A DNA stretch of 64,000 bases. Origin: Asanoa hainanensis. Its GTDB lineage: Bacteria; Actinomycetota; Actinomycetes; Mycobacteriales; Micromonosporaceae. The stretch is taken from assembly GCF_900188485.1 (NCBI RefSeq), contig NZ_FZPH01000013.1:186001-250000 (forward strand), given 5' to 3'. The notes below the pieces were generated by a model, which searched no databases, had not been told where the DNA came from, and was given only the letters and a program-made list of their open reading frames with translations. The position numbers were made by a program, and so were the translations under genes. This document shows, in pieces, positions 47,519-57,925 of the stretch; the stretch's first letter is position 1; every line of letters begins with the position of its first letter.

Positions 47519-48255
47519 CCGCCCGAAGCTGGGACGCCGCCGCGTACCACCGCGTGTCGGTCGCCATGGACGCGATGGCGGCTCAAGTGCTCGAAAGGCT
47601 GCCGCTCGACGGCTCGGAGACCGTGCTGGACGCCGGCTGCGGCACCGGCCGGATCAGCGCGAAGCTGCTGGCCCGGCTGCCGCGCGGGCGGCTGATCGCG
47701 GTCGACGCCGACCCGGAGATGGTGGCCATCGCCCGGGAGACGCTGCCCGAGGTGCTCCGCGTCGACCTGCTCGACCTGGCGTTGCCGGAGCCCGTCGACG
47801 CGATCTTCTCCACGGCCACCTTCCACTGGGTGCTCGACCACGACCGGCTCTTCGACCGGCTGGCCGGGGTGCTGCGCCCGGGTGGGCGGCTGGTCGCCCA
47901 GTGCGGCGGCGCTGGCAACATCGCGGCGCTGCGGACAGCGGCGGACGAGGTCTCTTCGTTGCCGGCGTGGCGGTCGCATTTCGTCGACTTCACACCGCCC
48001 TTCCTGTTCGCCGACCCGGACTCGACCCGGGACCGGCTCACCGCGTCCGGTTTCGTCGACGTCGAATGCTGGCTGCAGCCGTTCCCGGTCGCGTCCGACG
48101 AGATGCCGTCGTACCTGGAGACCGTGCCGCTCGGGCCGTGGGCGCAGCGGGTGCCTTCGGACCGGCGGGCCGAGTTCGTGGCAGCGGTCTGGGACCGGAC
48201 GCCCGGCGACACGGTCGACTACGTGCGGCTCAACATCACCGGGCGGCGTGGATGA
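47515..48255 (+). CDS. SAM-dependent methyltransferase (class I)
   Basis: 246 aa. Rossmann-like: motif I VLDAGCGTGRIS (near 38), then LIAVDADPEM, and FSTATFHWVLD, as in trans-aconitate/ubiquinone-type methyltransferases. The substrate is unknown. It overlaps the upstream ORF and the next gene by 4 nt each (ATGA), so it is translated as part of a coupled unit. Confidence 0.85.
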   Translation: MTARSWDAAAYHRVSVAMDAMAAQVLERLPLDGSETVLDAGCGTGRISAKLLARLPRGRLIAVDADPEMVAIARETLPEVLRVDLLDLALPEPVDAIFSTATFHWVLDHDRLFDRLAGVLRPGGRLVAQCGGAGNIAALRTAADEVSSLPAWRSHFVDFTPPFLFADPDSTRDRLTASGFVDVECWLQPFPVASDEMPSYLETVPLGPWAQRVPSDRRAEFVAAVWDRTPGDTVDYVRLNITGRRG

Positions 48256-49070
48256 GCTGGGAGCAGGCGGTCGCGCACGTGGCGGCCCGCTCGGTCGGCG
48301 CGCCGGTGGACCCCGCCATGAGGGTGACGGTGCACTTCCACCCGGACCGGCTCTTCGCGGGCGAGCCGATCCTCGTGGCGATGGCCCGGGACGGCGTCTA
48401 CCGCTCCCAGTTCGAGACAGGCACCGGCAACGGCGGCCTGACCGCCTTCCCGGGTGGTGACCGGTGGCGCTGGGAAAGCCGGATGTTCGGCGGCGCGTAC
48501 GACGCGGCCCTGGCGGAGTCACGACCGAAGTACGGCTCGCTCAACCACCGCCGCCGCGCGGTCGGCGGATCACCCAGGTTCGGCTCGGCCCACCTGCGGC
48601 TGCGGGCGGCGACCCTGCCGCGGACCACCTTCTGCTATCCCGACAGCTACCTCGAGCCGGCCGACTTCGGCGTCGCGGCCCGGATGTCGTTGGTCGCCCT
48701 GGCCGACGCCGACGACCAGGACTACCTCGACGACTACATCGAGGCGCACGTGCACGGTGTGCTCCGCTTCGCCGACGACGTCGAGGCCGTGGTGCTGGAC
48801 CCGTGCTACCGAAACACGGCGATCGAGGAGCTAGCGACGGCGCTGGCCTGCCCGGTGGAGTGGCACCCGGGCTTCACGCTGCCGGTGTCCGATTTCGTGC
48901 GGCACCCGGACTACCGCGGCCCGGAGATCATCGAGGCGGGCCTGGACATCGCCCAGGACGACCGCCTGGACGCCCGCATCATCGGCGCGGCGGCTAACGC
49001 CGGCAAACACGACCCCCAAACCCTGAAACGGGTCTGGCACCACGTAGCCCGCTTCGGCGGCGGTCTCTGA
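48252..49070 (+). CDS. DUF3626 domain protein
   Basis: 272 aa. DUF3626: VTVHFHPDR, FETGTGNGGLTAFPGG, RFGSAHLRLRAATLPRTTFCYPDSY, followed by VLDPCYRNTAIEELA. Molecular function unknown; no signal peptide or TM. ATGA overlap with the methyltransferase. The stop codon's last base is the discriminator base of the convergent tRNA-Thr gene. Confidence 0.85.
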   Translation: MSWEQAVAHVAARSVGAPVDPAMRVTVHFHPDRLFAGEPILVAMARDGVYRSQFETGTGNGGLTAFPGGDRWRWESRMFGGAYDAALAESRPKYGSLNHRRRAVGGSPRFGSAHLRLRAATLPRTTFCYPDSYLEPADFGVAARMSLVALADADDQDYLDDYIEAHVHGVLRFADDVEAVVLDPCYRNTAIEELATALACPVEWHPGFTLPVSDFVRHPDYRGPEIIEAGLDIAQDDRLDARIIGAAANAGKHDPQTLKRVWHHVARFGGGL

Positions 49071-49143
49071 GCCCCCGGCCGGGATCGAACCGGCGACATC
49101 TCGCTTACAAGGCGAGTGCTCTGGCCAACTGAGCTACAGGGGC
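49070..49143 (-). tRNA. tRNA-Thr(TGT)
   Basis: Cloverleaf on the minus strand: acceptor GCCCCTG/CGGGGGC (one T-G wobble), D stem GCTC/GAGC, anticodon stem CTCGC/GCGAG with loop CTTGTAA (anticodon TGT, reads ACA), T stem GCCGG/CCGGC. Discriminator T; CCA not encoded. Confidence 0.95.
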
Positions 49144-49236
49144 AGGTAGAGCACAGCATAGCGAGCCGCGACGCAGCTGGCGCTTGCCAGGGCAAATGGG
49201 GCAGGAGTCGCGGCCTGCCCTTGGCACAAATGCGAG

Positions 49237-49345
49237 AAACGTTTACGGTGCAAAGCACTGGTGTCGGCACGGTGACGTGCCGGCAGCTCTTTTCACTCGG
49301 ATCGTCCGGCACGTTCCTGCCGGTGAAAGGAAGCGGTGTCCCCCC
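49237..49345 (+). promoter_or_regulatory. msiK upstream region with operator-like AAACGTTT and leader hairpin
   Basis: AAACGTTT (49237-49244) is a perfect 8-bp palindrome, LacI-operator-like. A hairpin follows: GTCGGCACG (49263-49271) with CGTGCCGGC (49276-49284). AAAGGAAG about 13 nt before the ATG is the likely Shine-Dalgarno. Regulatory roles are inferred. Confidence 0.4.
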
Positions 49346-50437
<1,092 letters not shown>

Positions 50438-50452
50438 TCACTCGCGTAACAG

Positions 50453-50480
50453 ACGGCGGGCCGGGCGACCGGCCCGCCGT
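50453..50480. terminator. Convergent bidirectional terminator
   Basis: A perfect 12-bp stem, ACGGCGGGCCGG (50453-50464) with CCGGCCCGCCGT (50469-50480), has a GCGA tetraloop. It sits between the stop codons of msiK and the convergent Hsp70 fusion gene. Confidence 0.8.
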
Positions 50481-50489
50481 TTCGCGTCT

Positions 50490-53234
50490 CTACCCGGCGA
50501 AGCGGCTCAGCCGCAGGTCGGCGTCGCCGACGCAGGCGATCACCGAGGTGGTCCAGGTGCAGCTCGACGCGCGCACGTCGGCGAGGGCGCCCAGCTGGAC
50601 CGGCTGGGGCTCGCCGAGCAGCCAGCCGACGACGTTGTAGTCGTCGACGCCCGAGGTGGGCGCGCGCCCGAAGATCAGCACGCTCGACCCGTTGACCCGG
50701 GCCGCCACGCCGGCGCTGTCGAGCACCTGCTTGCCGTCCGCGTCGTAGCCGACCACCCGCGGCGTCCCGCTCTCGTCGCTCTGCACCACCACGTGGGAGC
50801 CGACCGGCAGGATCGTGTCGACGCCGGCCGCCGGGTGCTTCCACGTCTCGCCCTCGCCACCCAGCGGCACCGCGACGAGCTCGGTGGTCTTCCGGTCGAA
50901 GTCGGCCTGCTCCAGCACGCAGATGCGGTTGTCGCCGCACGGGCTCAGCGCGATCGCCCGGCGCTTCGGGTCGTCGGCCCGGTAGACCAGCCGCGGCTTG
51001 TCGAGCGCGTCCAGGTCGATCGCGACGACCTCGGTGGTCTCGTTCTTGCTCGTGGTGAACAGCTGCCCGTCGTACACGGTGACGAGGTCCCCGGGTGCGG
51101 CCACGGCGGTCTGCTCCCCGCGGACCTCGCCGGAGACCGCGTCGATGACCCGCACCGAGCTGTCCGCGCCGATCTGCACGAGCCGGGGGTCGTCGCCGCG
51201 GTCGGGGTCGAGCGCCACGCCGGTGAAGTCGGCCGGACCGGTCAGGTCCTTGCGCGTCTGCATCCCGTACACGGCTGTGGTGACGGCGTCGTACTCGTCC
51301 TTCGGCGCCGGCCGGTCCCACTTCTGGGCACCGTCGCGCAGGCCGTAACCGACGAGCTTGGCGTTCTTCCGGTCGACGACGACGAGCCGGTCGGCGACCA
51401 CGAACGTCTCGTCGTCGTCGAACAGGTCTAGGTCCCACATCCGCTCGCCGTTGTCAGGGCTCAGCACATAGAGCTTGTGGGGCTGGGCGCTGGCGGTCGC
51501 GTCGGCGTAGGCCAGGATCGCGCCCGGCACCGCCCGTATCCCCTGCCAGGAGTCGGCCGCGTCGGGCGCGTCCTTGCTCCAGAGCTGCTTGCCGGTGGCG
51601 GCGTCGGCGGCGACCACGGTGAGCTTCTTCTGCTCGGTCTGGTAGGCGTAGTAGGCCCGATCGCCCATCGCGTGCGTCCACGAGTAGTAGGACGACCCGG
51701 ACATCGGCAGGGGCTCGCCCACCGCGCCGAACGCCGCGAACTCGACCTTGTCGTAGCCGCGGCCCTTGACCATCGCGATGATCACCGAGACGGCGACGAT
51801 CACGACGACCAGGGCAACGGCAGAAGCAGAGATCAATAGCTTTCGGGATACGCGTCGCGTGTTCTCGGTCGGCGAAGGACTCCAGCCACCGGTGGGCGGC
51901 GGCGAACCCGGCGCGGGCGACGCCGGCACAACGGAGATCGGCCTGGCGTCCTCGGCGGCCGGGACTGCGGCGCCAGCCTGGACCGGGGCACTGGCTCCAA
52001 CCCGTCCGTAGGCTGCGGCCTGGCCGTGGGCTGCCGCCTGGCCCGGCGCCCCAACCTGGCCGTTGGCTGCGGCCTGGCCGCCGGCCGCGACGGGAGCACT
52101 CGCCGCGGCCGGAGCGCCCGGTTGCGCGGGGATGTGTGCGGCGCTGAGCGCCGGCAGTTCGGCCAGCGCGCCTTCCGCCACCGGCAGTTCGGGCTGCTCG
52201 AGCACCGTCGGGGCGACGCCCAGGTCGGCGTGCAGCAGCCGGGCCACCATCGGCACCCGCGACGAGCCGCCGACCAGGAAGAGCCCGGCGAGCTGGTCGG
52301 GCCGCAGGCGCGCGGCTGCGATCACCCCGGCGGTCTCCAGGACGCCGCGCCGGAGCAGTGGCGTGACCAGCCGTTCGAGCTCGTCCCGGGTGAGATGCAC
52401 GGCCTGCTCGACGCCGGGCACCGCGACCGGGGCGACCGCGGCGCGGGACAGCATCTCCTTGGCGCCGCGCACGTCGTCCCAGAACCGCTGCCGGTCGCGC
52501 CACTGCGCCGCGTTGGTCGGCTCGCGCAACCGGGCCCAGGCGGCCGGGTCGGTCGCGGCCACCACCTGGCCGAGGTGCTCGACGAGCGCCGCGTCGAGGT
52601 CGAGGCCGCCGAGCTCGGCGACGCCGCCGGCCGCGACCACGCTGAACCGCACCCGGCCGCTAGGGTCGGGACCGTCGTTGCGGATCACGGCGATGTCGAG
52701 GGTGCCCCCGCCGAAGTCGAAGACCCCGAGGGCGGAGCCGACCGGCACCGGGCGGCGCAGCACCTCGGCGAAGTAGCGGGCGGCCGCGACGGGCTCCGGA
52801 GCCAGCACCGTGCTGGCCGGCCAGCCGGCGCGGGTCAACGCCTCGGTGAGCGCCTGCCGGCGTTGGGTGCCCCAGACCGCCGGATAGGTCAGCACGGCCG
52901 GCGGCAGATGCCCGACCGCCTCGACGGCCGCGTGTGCGACCGCGGCCAGGATCGCGGCCAGCAGGTCGACGGTGGCGATCTCCCGGTCGCCGAGCAGCAC
53001 CCCCGGCGCGTCGACGTGCCGCTTCGGGTTGGGCTCGTAGCGGGCCGGGTCGGCCTGGGCCAGCCGTTGCGCGTCGCGGCCGACATGTAGCCGCCCGGCC
53101 GAGTCGAGGAGCACACCGGACGGAAGCAGCGGTTGGCCGTCGAAGAGCAACGGACGCGTGCGCCCGTCGGGCCAGCGCAGCACGGCGACCGTGTTCGACG
53201 TGCCCAGGTCGACCCCGAGCGCGTGCCCTTGCAT
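50490..53234 (-). CDS. Hsp70-like ATPase fused to TM helix and PQQ-like beta-propeller
   Basis: 914 aa. N-terminal Hsp70 ATPase (about 1-360): phosphate-1 LGVDLGTSNTVAVLRW, connect-region DFGGGTLDIAVIR, LFLVGGSSRVPMV. An Ala/Gln/Gly-rich linker (about 365-460) with repeated GQAAAxGQ words, a TM helix (about 465-490), then a PQQ/WD-like propeller (about 500-914) with ATGKQLWSKDAPDAADS. The ATPase is predicted inside, the propeller outside. There is no Hsp70 substrate-binding domain. ATG 53234 has GGAGGAG 7 nt upstream. No DnaJ or GrpE adjacent. Confidence 0.9.
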   Translation of the reverse strand: MQGHALGVDLGTSNTVAVLRWPDGRTRPLLFDGQPLLPSGVLLDSAGRLHVGRDAQRLAQADPARYEPNPKRHVDAPGVLLGDREIATVDLLAAILAAVAHAAVEAVGHLPPAVLTYPAVWGTQRRQALTEALTRAGWPASTVLAPEPVAAARYFAEVLRRPVPVGSALGVFDFGGGTLDIAVIRNDGPDPSGRVRFSVVAAGGVAELGGLDLDAALVEHLGQVVAATDPAAWARLREPTNAAQWRDRQRFWDDVRGAKEMLSRAAVAPVAVPGVEQAVHLTRDELERLVTPLLRRGVLETAGVIAAARLRPDQLAGLFLVGGSSRVPMVARLLHADLGVAPTVLEQPELPVAEGALAELPALSAAHIPAQPGAPAAASAPVAAGGQAAANGQVGAPGQAAAHGQAAAYGRVGASAPVQAGAAVPAAEDARPISVVPASPAPGSPPPTGGWSPSPTENTRRVSRKLLISASAVALVVVIVAVSVIIAMVKGRGYDKVEFAAFGAVGEPLPMSGSSYYSWTHAMGDRAYYAYQTEQKKLTVVAADAATGKQLWSKDAPDAADSWQGIRAVPGAILAYADATASAQPHKLYVLSPDNGERMWDLDLFDDDETFVVADRLVVVDRKNAKLVGYGLRDGAQKWDRPAPKDEYDAVTTAVYGMQTRKDLTGPADFTGVALDPDRGDDPRLVQIGADSSVRVIDAVSGEVRGEQTAVAAPGDLVTVYDGQLFTTSKNETTEVVAIDLDALDKPRLVYRADDPKRRAIALSPCGDNRICVLEQADFDRKTTELVAVPLGGEGETWKHPAAGVDTILPVGSHVVVQSDESGTPRVVGYDADGKQVLDSAGVAARVNGSSVLIFGRAPTSGVDDYNVVGWLLGEPQPVQLGALADVRASSCTWTTSVIACVGDADLRLSRFAG

Positions 53235-53257
53235 CTGCCGACTCCTCCACGAACGGG

Positions 53258-53302
53258 CGAGGGGATGCCCGGCCTGCATCCTATGTGCCGGGCACCCCCT
53301 CG
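53258..53302. terminator. Long hairpin between phytase-like gene and Hsp70 fusion
   Basis: The arms 53258-53273 and 53287-53302 pair at 15 of 16 positions (left arm CGAGGGGATGCCCGGC), loop 13 nt. It lies just past the phytase-like stop and 24 nt before the Hsp70 ATG. It acts as a terminator of the first gene or a leader structure of the second. Confidence 0.65.
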
Positions 53303-53316
53303 ATCAGGAAGCGTCG

Positions 53317-54519
53317 TCAGTCGAGAAAGCGCCGGTCCGCGTTGAGGCGCTGGGTCAGCTTCAGCGTGATGAACTCGTTGTTGTCGGGCACGCCGGCAGT
53401 GCGGCCGGCCGAGCCCGGTAAGTTGTTGTCGTTGAGCACGGCGATCGTCTGGTCGTCGAGGATGACGACGTCCTCGATCGTCTGGAACGGGAACGTGAAG
53501 GTCTTGCCGAACCCGCCGAGCTGCTTGGGGTTGCGGATGTTCATCAGGTCGGCGACCAGCGTCTTGTCCATGGCGCCGTCCTTGTCCCGGTCGCTCATGC
53601 TGGCCAGGTAGATCTTCTTGACCTTGGCGGTGTCGCCCTGGCCGTTGTCGCGCTCGATGACCAGGAACCGGTGGCCGTCGACCGCGATGGCGTCGCCGAT
53701 CGCGTTGGCCGGGTCGTCGAGCTGGTAGACGTAGCGCTTGCCGGTGTACGCGCCCGCGCGCACGTCGAACTCGTTGAGCCGCAGCGTGCCCGGGGTGTCA
53801 CCGGCGACGGTGCCCTCCAGCAGCGGGTACAGCTTGCGGCCGTCGGGCGACTGGGCCATGCCCTCGAAGCCCTTGCTGCTGTTGATGTTGTTCGGCGTGG
53901 TGCCGCGCAGCGGGTTCTCCGGCGCGAAGACGCCCGGCAGCGAGATCGGCGCCTGCATGAGCGCGCCGGTCCGGTCGAAGTGGAGCAGGAACGGACCGAA
54001 CTCGTCACCGATCCAGTAGGTGCCGTCCGCGGCCCGCTGGATCGACTCGACGTCGAAGTCGGAGCCGGTCAGCACGCGGTCCTTGCGGGTGAGCGGCCAG
54101 CTCACGTACCCCTTGGGGTCGGTCAGGTTGACGCCACCGAGGACGTCGACCTTGTTCGTGTCGAACACCGGCGCGATGGTGTGGATCCGCAGGACGAAGT
54201 CGCCGCTGTTGGCCTTGTTGCCGAAGCCGTTGTCCGACATCACCTCGTAGCTGCCGTCACCGTTGCGCACGATGCCGGAGAAGCCCTGCACCGGCTGGTC
54301 GTCCCACGGCGCGGCGACGCCGTTGACCGGCGCGGTGTCCAACAGGGATCCGGACGGCTCGCTGGCCGGCACGAAGGTGAGTGCCGGCAGCGACGCGAAA
54401 CCGGTCAGGGTCGCCGGGCCGAACTCGTCGGCGTCGTGCGCCGACGCGGGGCCGGCGACGCCGACGGCGAGAGCGGCGACGATGGCCGCGCCCGCCAGAA
54501 CATTGCGACGTTGAGTCAT
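53317..54519 (-). CDS. Secreted phytase-like/esterase-like protein
   Basis: 400 aa. Signal peptide (about 1-27, VAGPASA-HD). Phytase-like (PF13449-type) propeller domain: VQGFSGIVRNGDGSYEVMSDNGFG, DFDVESIQRAADGTYWIGDEFGPFLLHF, FEGMAQSPDGRKLYPLLEG, VIERDNGQGDTAKVKKIYL. Catalytic activity is unknown; members are called phytase-like or esterase-like. Monocistronic, followed by the hairpin at 53258-53302. Confidence 0.87.
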   Translation of the reverse strand: MTQRRNVLAGAAIVAALAVGVAGPASAHDADEFGPATLTGFASLPALTFVPASEPSGSLLDTAPVNGVAAPWDDQPVQGFSGIVRNGDGSYEVMSDNGFGNKANSGDFVLRIHTIAPVFDTNKVDVLGGVNLTDPKGYVSWPLTRKDRVLTGSDFDVESIQRAADGTYWIGDEFGPFLLHFDRTGALMQAPISLPGVFAPENPLRGTTPNNINSSKGFEGMAQSPDGRKLYPLLEGTVAGDTPGTLRLNEFDVRAGAYTGKRYVYQLDDPANAIGDAIAVDGHRFLVIERDNGQGDTAKVKKIYLASMSDRDKDGAMDKTLVADLMNIRNPKQLGGFGKTFTFPFQTIEDVVILDDQTIAVLNDNNLPGSAGRTAGVPDNNEFITLKLTQRLNADRRFLD

Positions 54520-54579
54520 GAGCCGAGAAATTAGTCAGCTCGGATGAACCGACCGGGGTGGTGATGTGAACGCTCGCTG

Positions 54580-55707
54580 TCAGGCGGCGTCGGCCCTCCG
54601 GCGCGCGACCTCGGCGAGGGCGACCGCGGCCGCGACGCTCGCGTTGAGCGACTCGACCTCGGACACCATCGGAATGCCGACGCGCATGTCGCAGGTCTCG
54701 CCGACCAGGCGGGACAGCCCGCGCCCCTCGGAGCCGACCACGACCACGAGCGGGCCGACCGCGGCCTCGAGGTTGTAGAGGTCGGTCTCGCCGTCGGCGT
54801 CGAGGCCGATCACCACGAAGCCCTCGCGCTGGCAGGCCTTGAGCGCGCGGGTCAGGTTGACGACCTGGCTGACCGGGACCCGGGCCGCGGCGCCGGCGCT
54901 GGTGCGCCAGGCGGTCGCGGTGATGCCGGCGGCCCGGCGCTCGGGCACGAAGACGCCCTGCGCGCCGAACGCGGCCGCCGAGCGGATCACGGCGCCCAGG
55001 TTGCGGGGGTCGGTGATCCCGTCGAGCGCCACGAGCAGCGGCGTCGGGTGCTCAAGCGCGGCGGCGACCAGGTCGTCGAACGCCTCGTAGGCGAACGGCG
55101 GGACCTGCAGGCCGACACCCTGGTGCAGTACGCCACCGGTCATCCGGTCGAGCTCGGCGCGGCTGATCTCCAGCAACGGGATGCCCCGGTCGCCGGCGGT
55201 GCGGACGATCTCGGTGACCCGGTCGTCGAGGTCGAGGCCCTGCGCGACGTAGAGGGCGGTCGCCGGCACCAGCGTGCGCAGCGCCTCCAGCACGGGGTTG
55301 CGGCCGACCAACAGCTCCGGCGCGTCCTTGGGCGTGTTGGAGCGGCGCCCGGGCGCGACCCGCGGGCCGCCTCCGCCGCTGCGGGCCGGCTGGCGGCCGG
55401 ACTTGGTGGCTTTGGTGGCCTTGCTGCCCTTGGTGCCCTTGCCCCAGGTGGTGTCCTTGGTGCCGGGCTTGCCGATCTTGGGCGCCCGACCCTCGGCCGC
55501 CGCGGCCCGCTTCTCCTTCTCCTGCTTCCAGGCGGTGCGGTTCGGCAGCTTCTCGGTGCCCGAGTAGCCCTTGTGCCACGGCCGCTCGTCGGCGGGCAGG
55601 GTGCGTCCGCGACCCTCCAGGGCGCCCTTGTTCTTGCCACCGGAGCCGATGGTCGCGCCCTTTTTCTGCGTGACCCGCCGGCCGCGTCGCTGTGAGTTGC
55701 CCGCCAT
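54580..55707 (-). CDS. rlmB: 23S rRNA 2'-O-methyltransferase RlmB (SpoU family)
   Basis: 375 aa. A basic, Lys/Gly-rich N-terminal extension (about 1-130), then a substrate-binding [13 protein letters not shown] and the SPOUT domain with [32 protein letters not shown] and [18 protein letters not shown]. It should methylate G2251 of 23S rRNA (E. coli numbering). Its ATG overlaps the cysS stop by one base (TGATG). The RlmB-CysS pairing is common in actinobacteria. Confidence 0.93.
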   Translation of the reverse strand: MAGNSQRRGRRVTQKKGATIGSGGKNKGALEGRGRTLPADERPWHKGYSGTEKLPNRTAWKQEKEKRAAAAEGRAPKIGKPGTKDTTWGKGTKGSKATKATKSGRQPARSGGGGPRVAPGRRSNTPKDAPELLVGRNPVLEALRTLVPATALYVAQGLDLDDRVTEIVRTAGDRGIPLLEISRAELDRMTGGVLHQGVGLQVPPFAYEAFDDLVAAALEHPTPLLVALDGITDPRNLGAVIRSAAAFGAQGVFVPERRAAGITATAWRTSAGAAARVPVSQVVNLTRALKACQREGFVVIGLDADGETDLYNLEAAVGPLVVVVGSEGRGLSRLVGETCDMRVGIPMVSEVESLNASVAAAVALAEVARRRADAA

Positions 55708-57134
55708 CAGTCCCTCGTTCCGATTGTCCAACGTGGGCCGTGCGGAGTGTCTTCGACGTTGACCCCGGCCGCGTTGAGCTGGTCGCGCACCGCGTCGGCG
55801 GCGGACCAGTCCTTCCTGGTGCGCGCTTGTGCGCGCTGCTCGAGCGCCAAGGCGACGAGCGAGTCGATGATCGATCGGAGCTCCGCGCCGGGCGTGCCGC
55901 CGGTCGACGCCGTCGACCACGCCGGGTCGAGCGGGTCTATGCCGAGCACGTCGAGCATCGCCCGGACAGCGCCGAGCGCCGCGCGTACGCCGTCGTCGTC
56001 GCCCTTGGCCAGCGCGGTGTTGCCCAGCCGCACGTGCTCGTGTGCGACGGCGATCGCGCCGGAGGTGTTGAGGTCGTCGTTCATCGCCTCGGTGAACTCC
56101 GCCGGCAGCTCGCCCGCGGGGATCGCACCGACGGACTCGACCGCGCGCTGCACGAAACCCTCGACCCGGCGGTACGCGGTGGCCGACTCGCGCAGGGCCT
56201 CGTCGGAGTAGTCGATCCGGGAGCGGTAGTGCACGGTCACGAAGTAGTGCCGGAGCTCGACCATCCGTACGCCGAGCGCGGTGATGTAGTCGAGGTCGAG
56301 CACGTTGCCCGTCGACTTGCCCATCTTCGACTCGCCGAGATTGAGCAGGCCGTTGTGCACCCAGTAGCGGGCGAACGGCAGGCCCGCCGAGCGGGACTGG
56401 GCGATCTCGTTCTCGTGGTGCGGGAACGTGAGGTCGAGGCCACCGCCGTGGATGTCGAACTCGGGGCCGAGATAGCGCAGGCACATGGCCGAGCACTCGA
56501 TGTGCCAACCAGGGCGCCCGGGCCCCCACGGGCTGACCCACTGCGCCTCGACCGGCTCCTCGGGCTTGTAGCCCTTCCACAGCGCGAAGTCGCGCGGGTC
56601 GCGCTTGGCCCGGTCGGCACTGTCTGCCGCGCTGGTCATCTCGTCGACCCGCTGGCCGGACAGGGCGCCGTAGTCCGCGTATGACTTCACGTCGAAGTAG
56701 ACGTCGCCGGAGTCGTCGTCGGCCGCGTACGCGTGACCGTTGTCGATGAGGGTGCCGATCAGCTCGTGCATCTCGGTGATGTGGCCGGTGGCCCGCGGCC
56801 CGTAGGTCGGCGGCAGCACGTTGAGCGCGCGGTAGGCGGCGTCGAGGACGACCTCGTTCGCGTACGCGATGGCCCAGAAGGGCTTGCCCTGCTCCAACGA
56901 CTTCTGCAGGACCTTGTCGTCGATGTCCGTGATGTTGCGGACGAAGGTCACCTGGTAGCCGTCGCGCTCGAACCAGCGGCGGAGCACGTCGTAGCTCACG
57001 CCGGACCGAAGATGGCCGATGTGTGGCTCGGACTGCACGGTGAGGCCACACAGGTACATCGCGACCTTGCCGGCCTCTCGCGGGACGAACTCCCGCACCG
57101 AGCGGGTCGCGGTGTCATGCAAACGCAGCGTCAC
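55707..57134 (-). CDS. cysS: Cysteinyl-tRNA synthetase
   Basis: 475 aa. Class I aaRS: Zn-ligand [20 protein letters not shown] containing the HIGH-equivalent, [18 protein letters not shown], and KMSKS variant [10 protein letters not shown]-terminal anticodon-binding domain present. The start GTG 57134 has TACCCT 6 nt upstream, a leaderless promoter back-to-back with that of the IclR gene. It charges tRNA-Cys; the paralogous MshC for mycothiol is not this gene. Confidence 0.95.
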   Translation of the reverse strand: MTLRLHDTATRSVREFVPREAGKVAMYLCGLTVQSEPHIGHLRSGVSYDVLRRWFERDGYQVTFVRNITDIDDKVLQKSLEQGKPFWAIAYANEVVLDAAYRALNVLPPTYGPRATGHITEMHELIGTLIDNGHAYAADDDSGDVYFDVKSYADYGALSGQRVDEMTSAADSADRAKRDPRDFALWKGYKPEEPVEAQWVSPWGPGRPGWHIECSAMCLRYLGPEFDIHGGGLDLTFPHHENEIAQSRSAGLPFARYWVHNGLLNLGESKMGKSTGNVLDLDYITALGVRMVELRHYFVTVHYRSRIDYSDEALRESATAYRRVEGFVQRAVESVGAIPAGELPAEFTEAMNDDLNTSGAIAVAHEHVRLGNTALAKGDDDGVRAALGAVRAMLDVLGIDPLDPAWSTASTGGTPGAELRSIIDSLVALALEQRAQARTRKDWSAADAVRDQLNAAGVNVEDTPHGPRWTIGTRD

Positions 57135-57180
57135 CTGACAAGGGTAGCGTTGATCCGTTTGCGCCTATGCTCGCGGTGTG
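57132..57180. promoter_or_regulatory. Back-to-back leaderless promoters of cysS and iclR
   Basis: On the minus strand TACCCT (57146-57141) lies 6 nt from the cysS GTG 57134. On the plus strand TATGCT (57166-57171) lies 6 nt from the iclR GTG 57178. The inferred start sites are 45 bp apart. The -10 hexamers lie in each other's -35 region. Confidence 0.6.
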
Positions 57181-57840
57181 ACGCAGCCGGCCTATCGCGC
57201 GGGCGAGACCGCCCAGACGCTCGATCGCGGGCTGCGGCTGCTCTATCTGGTCGCCGACACCCCCGAGGGGCTGACGATCACCGAGGCCGCCGAACGGCTC
57301 GGGGTCGGGCGGGCCGTGGTCTATCGGCTGGTCGGCTCGCTGACGTCGCACGGCCTGGTCCGGCGGGACGGTGCGGGGCGGCTGCGGCTGGGTGCCGGGG
57401 TGCTGCACCTGGCCCGGCGGGCGCACTCGGTGGTGATCGAGGCGGCGTTGCCTTCGCTGCGGCGGCTGGCCGAAGAGGTCGGTGCGACGGCCCATTTGAC
57501 GATCGCCGAGGGTACGGAGGCAGTGGCGCTCGCCGTGGTCGAGCCGACCTGGACGGCGTTCCATGTGGCGTACCGGGCCGGGTCGCGGCATCCGCTGGCC
57601 CGCGGCGCGGCCGGGCTGGCGATCCTGGCCGGGCGGTCGGGTTCGCCCGATCCGGTGACGACGGTCGGTGAGCTCCAGGCGGGTGCGTTCGGGGTCGCGG
57701 CGCCGGTGCTCGGGGTCGACGGGTTGGACGCCAGCGTCGGGGTCGTCGCGCTGGGCGCCCTCGATCTCGACGAGGTGGGTCCACAGGTGGCGACGGCCGC
57801 CGCGGCGGTGGTCCTAGCACTTTCCACAGCGTCCGGGTGA
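57178..57840 (+). CDS. IclR family transcriptional regulator
   Basis: 220 aa. N-terminal winged helix: AQTLDRGLRLLYLVADTPEGLTITEAAERLGVGRAVVYRL, then an IclR effector domain, shorter than the usual 250 aa (LEEVGATAHLTIAEGTEAVALAVVEP). Effector unknown. Its promoter overlaps that of cysS, so binding here could also affect cysS. The start is the GTG fixed by TATGCT. Confidence 0.87.
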   Translation: MTQPAYRAGETAQTLDRGLRLLYLVADTPEGLTITEAAERLGVGRAVVYRLVGSLTSHGLVRRDGAGRLRLGAGVLHLARRAHSVVIEAALPSLRRLAEEVGATAHLTIAEGTEAVALAVVEPTWTAFHVAYRAGSRHPLARGAAGLAILAGRSGSPDPVTTVGELQAGAFGVAAPVLGVDGLDASVGVVALGALDLDEVGPQVATAAAAVVLALSTASG

Positions 57841-57841
57841 G

Positions 57842-57885
57842 TTATCCACAGGCTGTGTACAGCGCTCAGCCGTGAGTTATCCACA
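57842..57885 (+). promoter_or_regulatory. Two direct DnaA-box-like 9-mers
   Basis: TTATCCACA occurs at 57842-57850 and 57877-57885, each within GAGTTATCCACAGG, 35 bp apart, upstream of the AbiEi-like gene. This is the exact E. coli R1-type DnaA box. Function here is unproved. Confidence 0.6.
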
Positions 57886-57925
57886 GGTCTGTCCACCGGT
57901 GGCTGCCTGGCGCGACCCTGTCTCC

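Noticed and set aside
49070..49143. attL partner of the tRNA fragment at 39718-39754
   Set aside because: The two copies are in opposite orientation, so a simple single-integration attL/attR pair is excluded without an inversion.
57842..57885. Replication origin
   Set aside because: Only two DnaA-box-like 9-mers, with no AT-rich unwinding region, no dnaA or dnaN nearby and no further box clusters.
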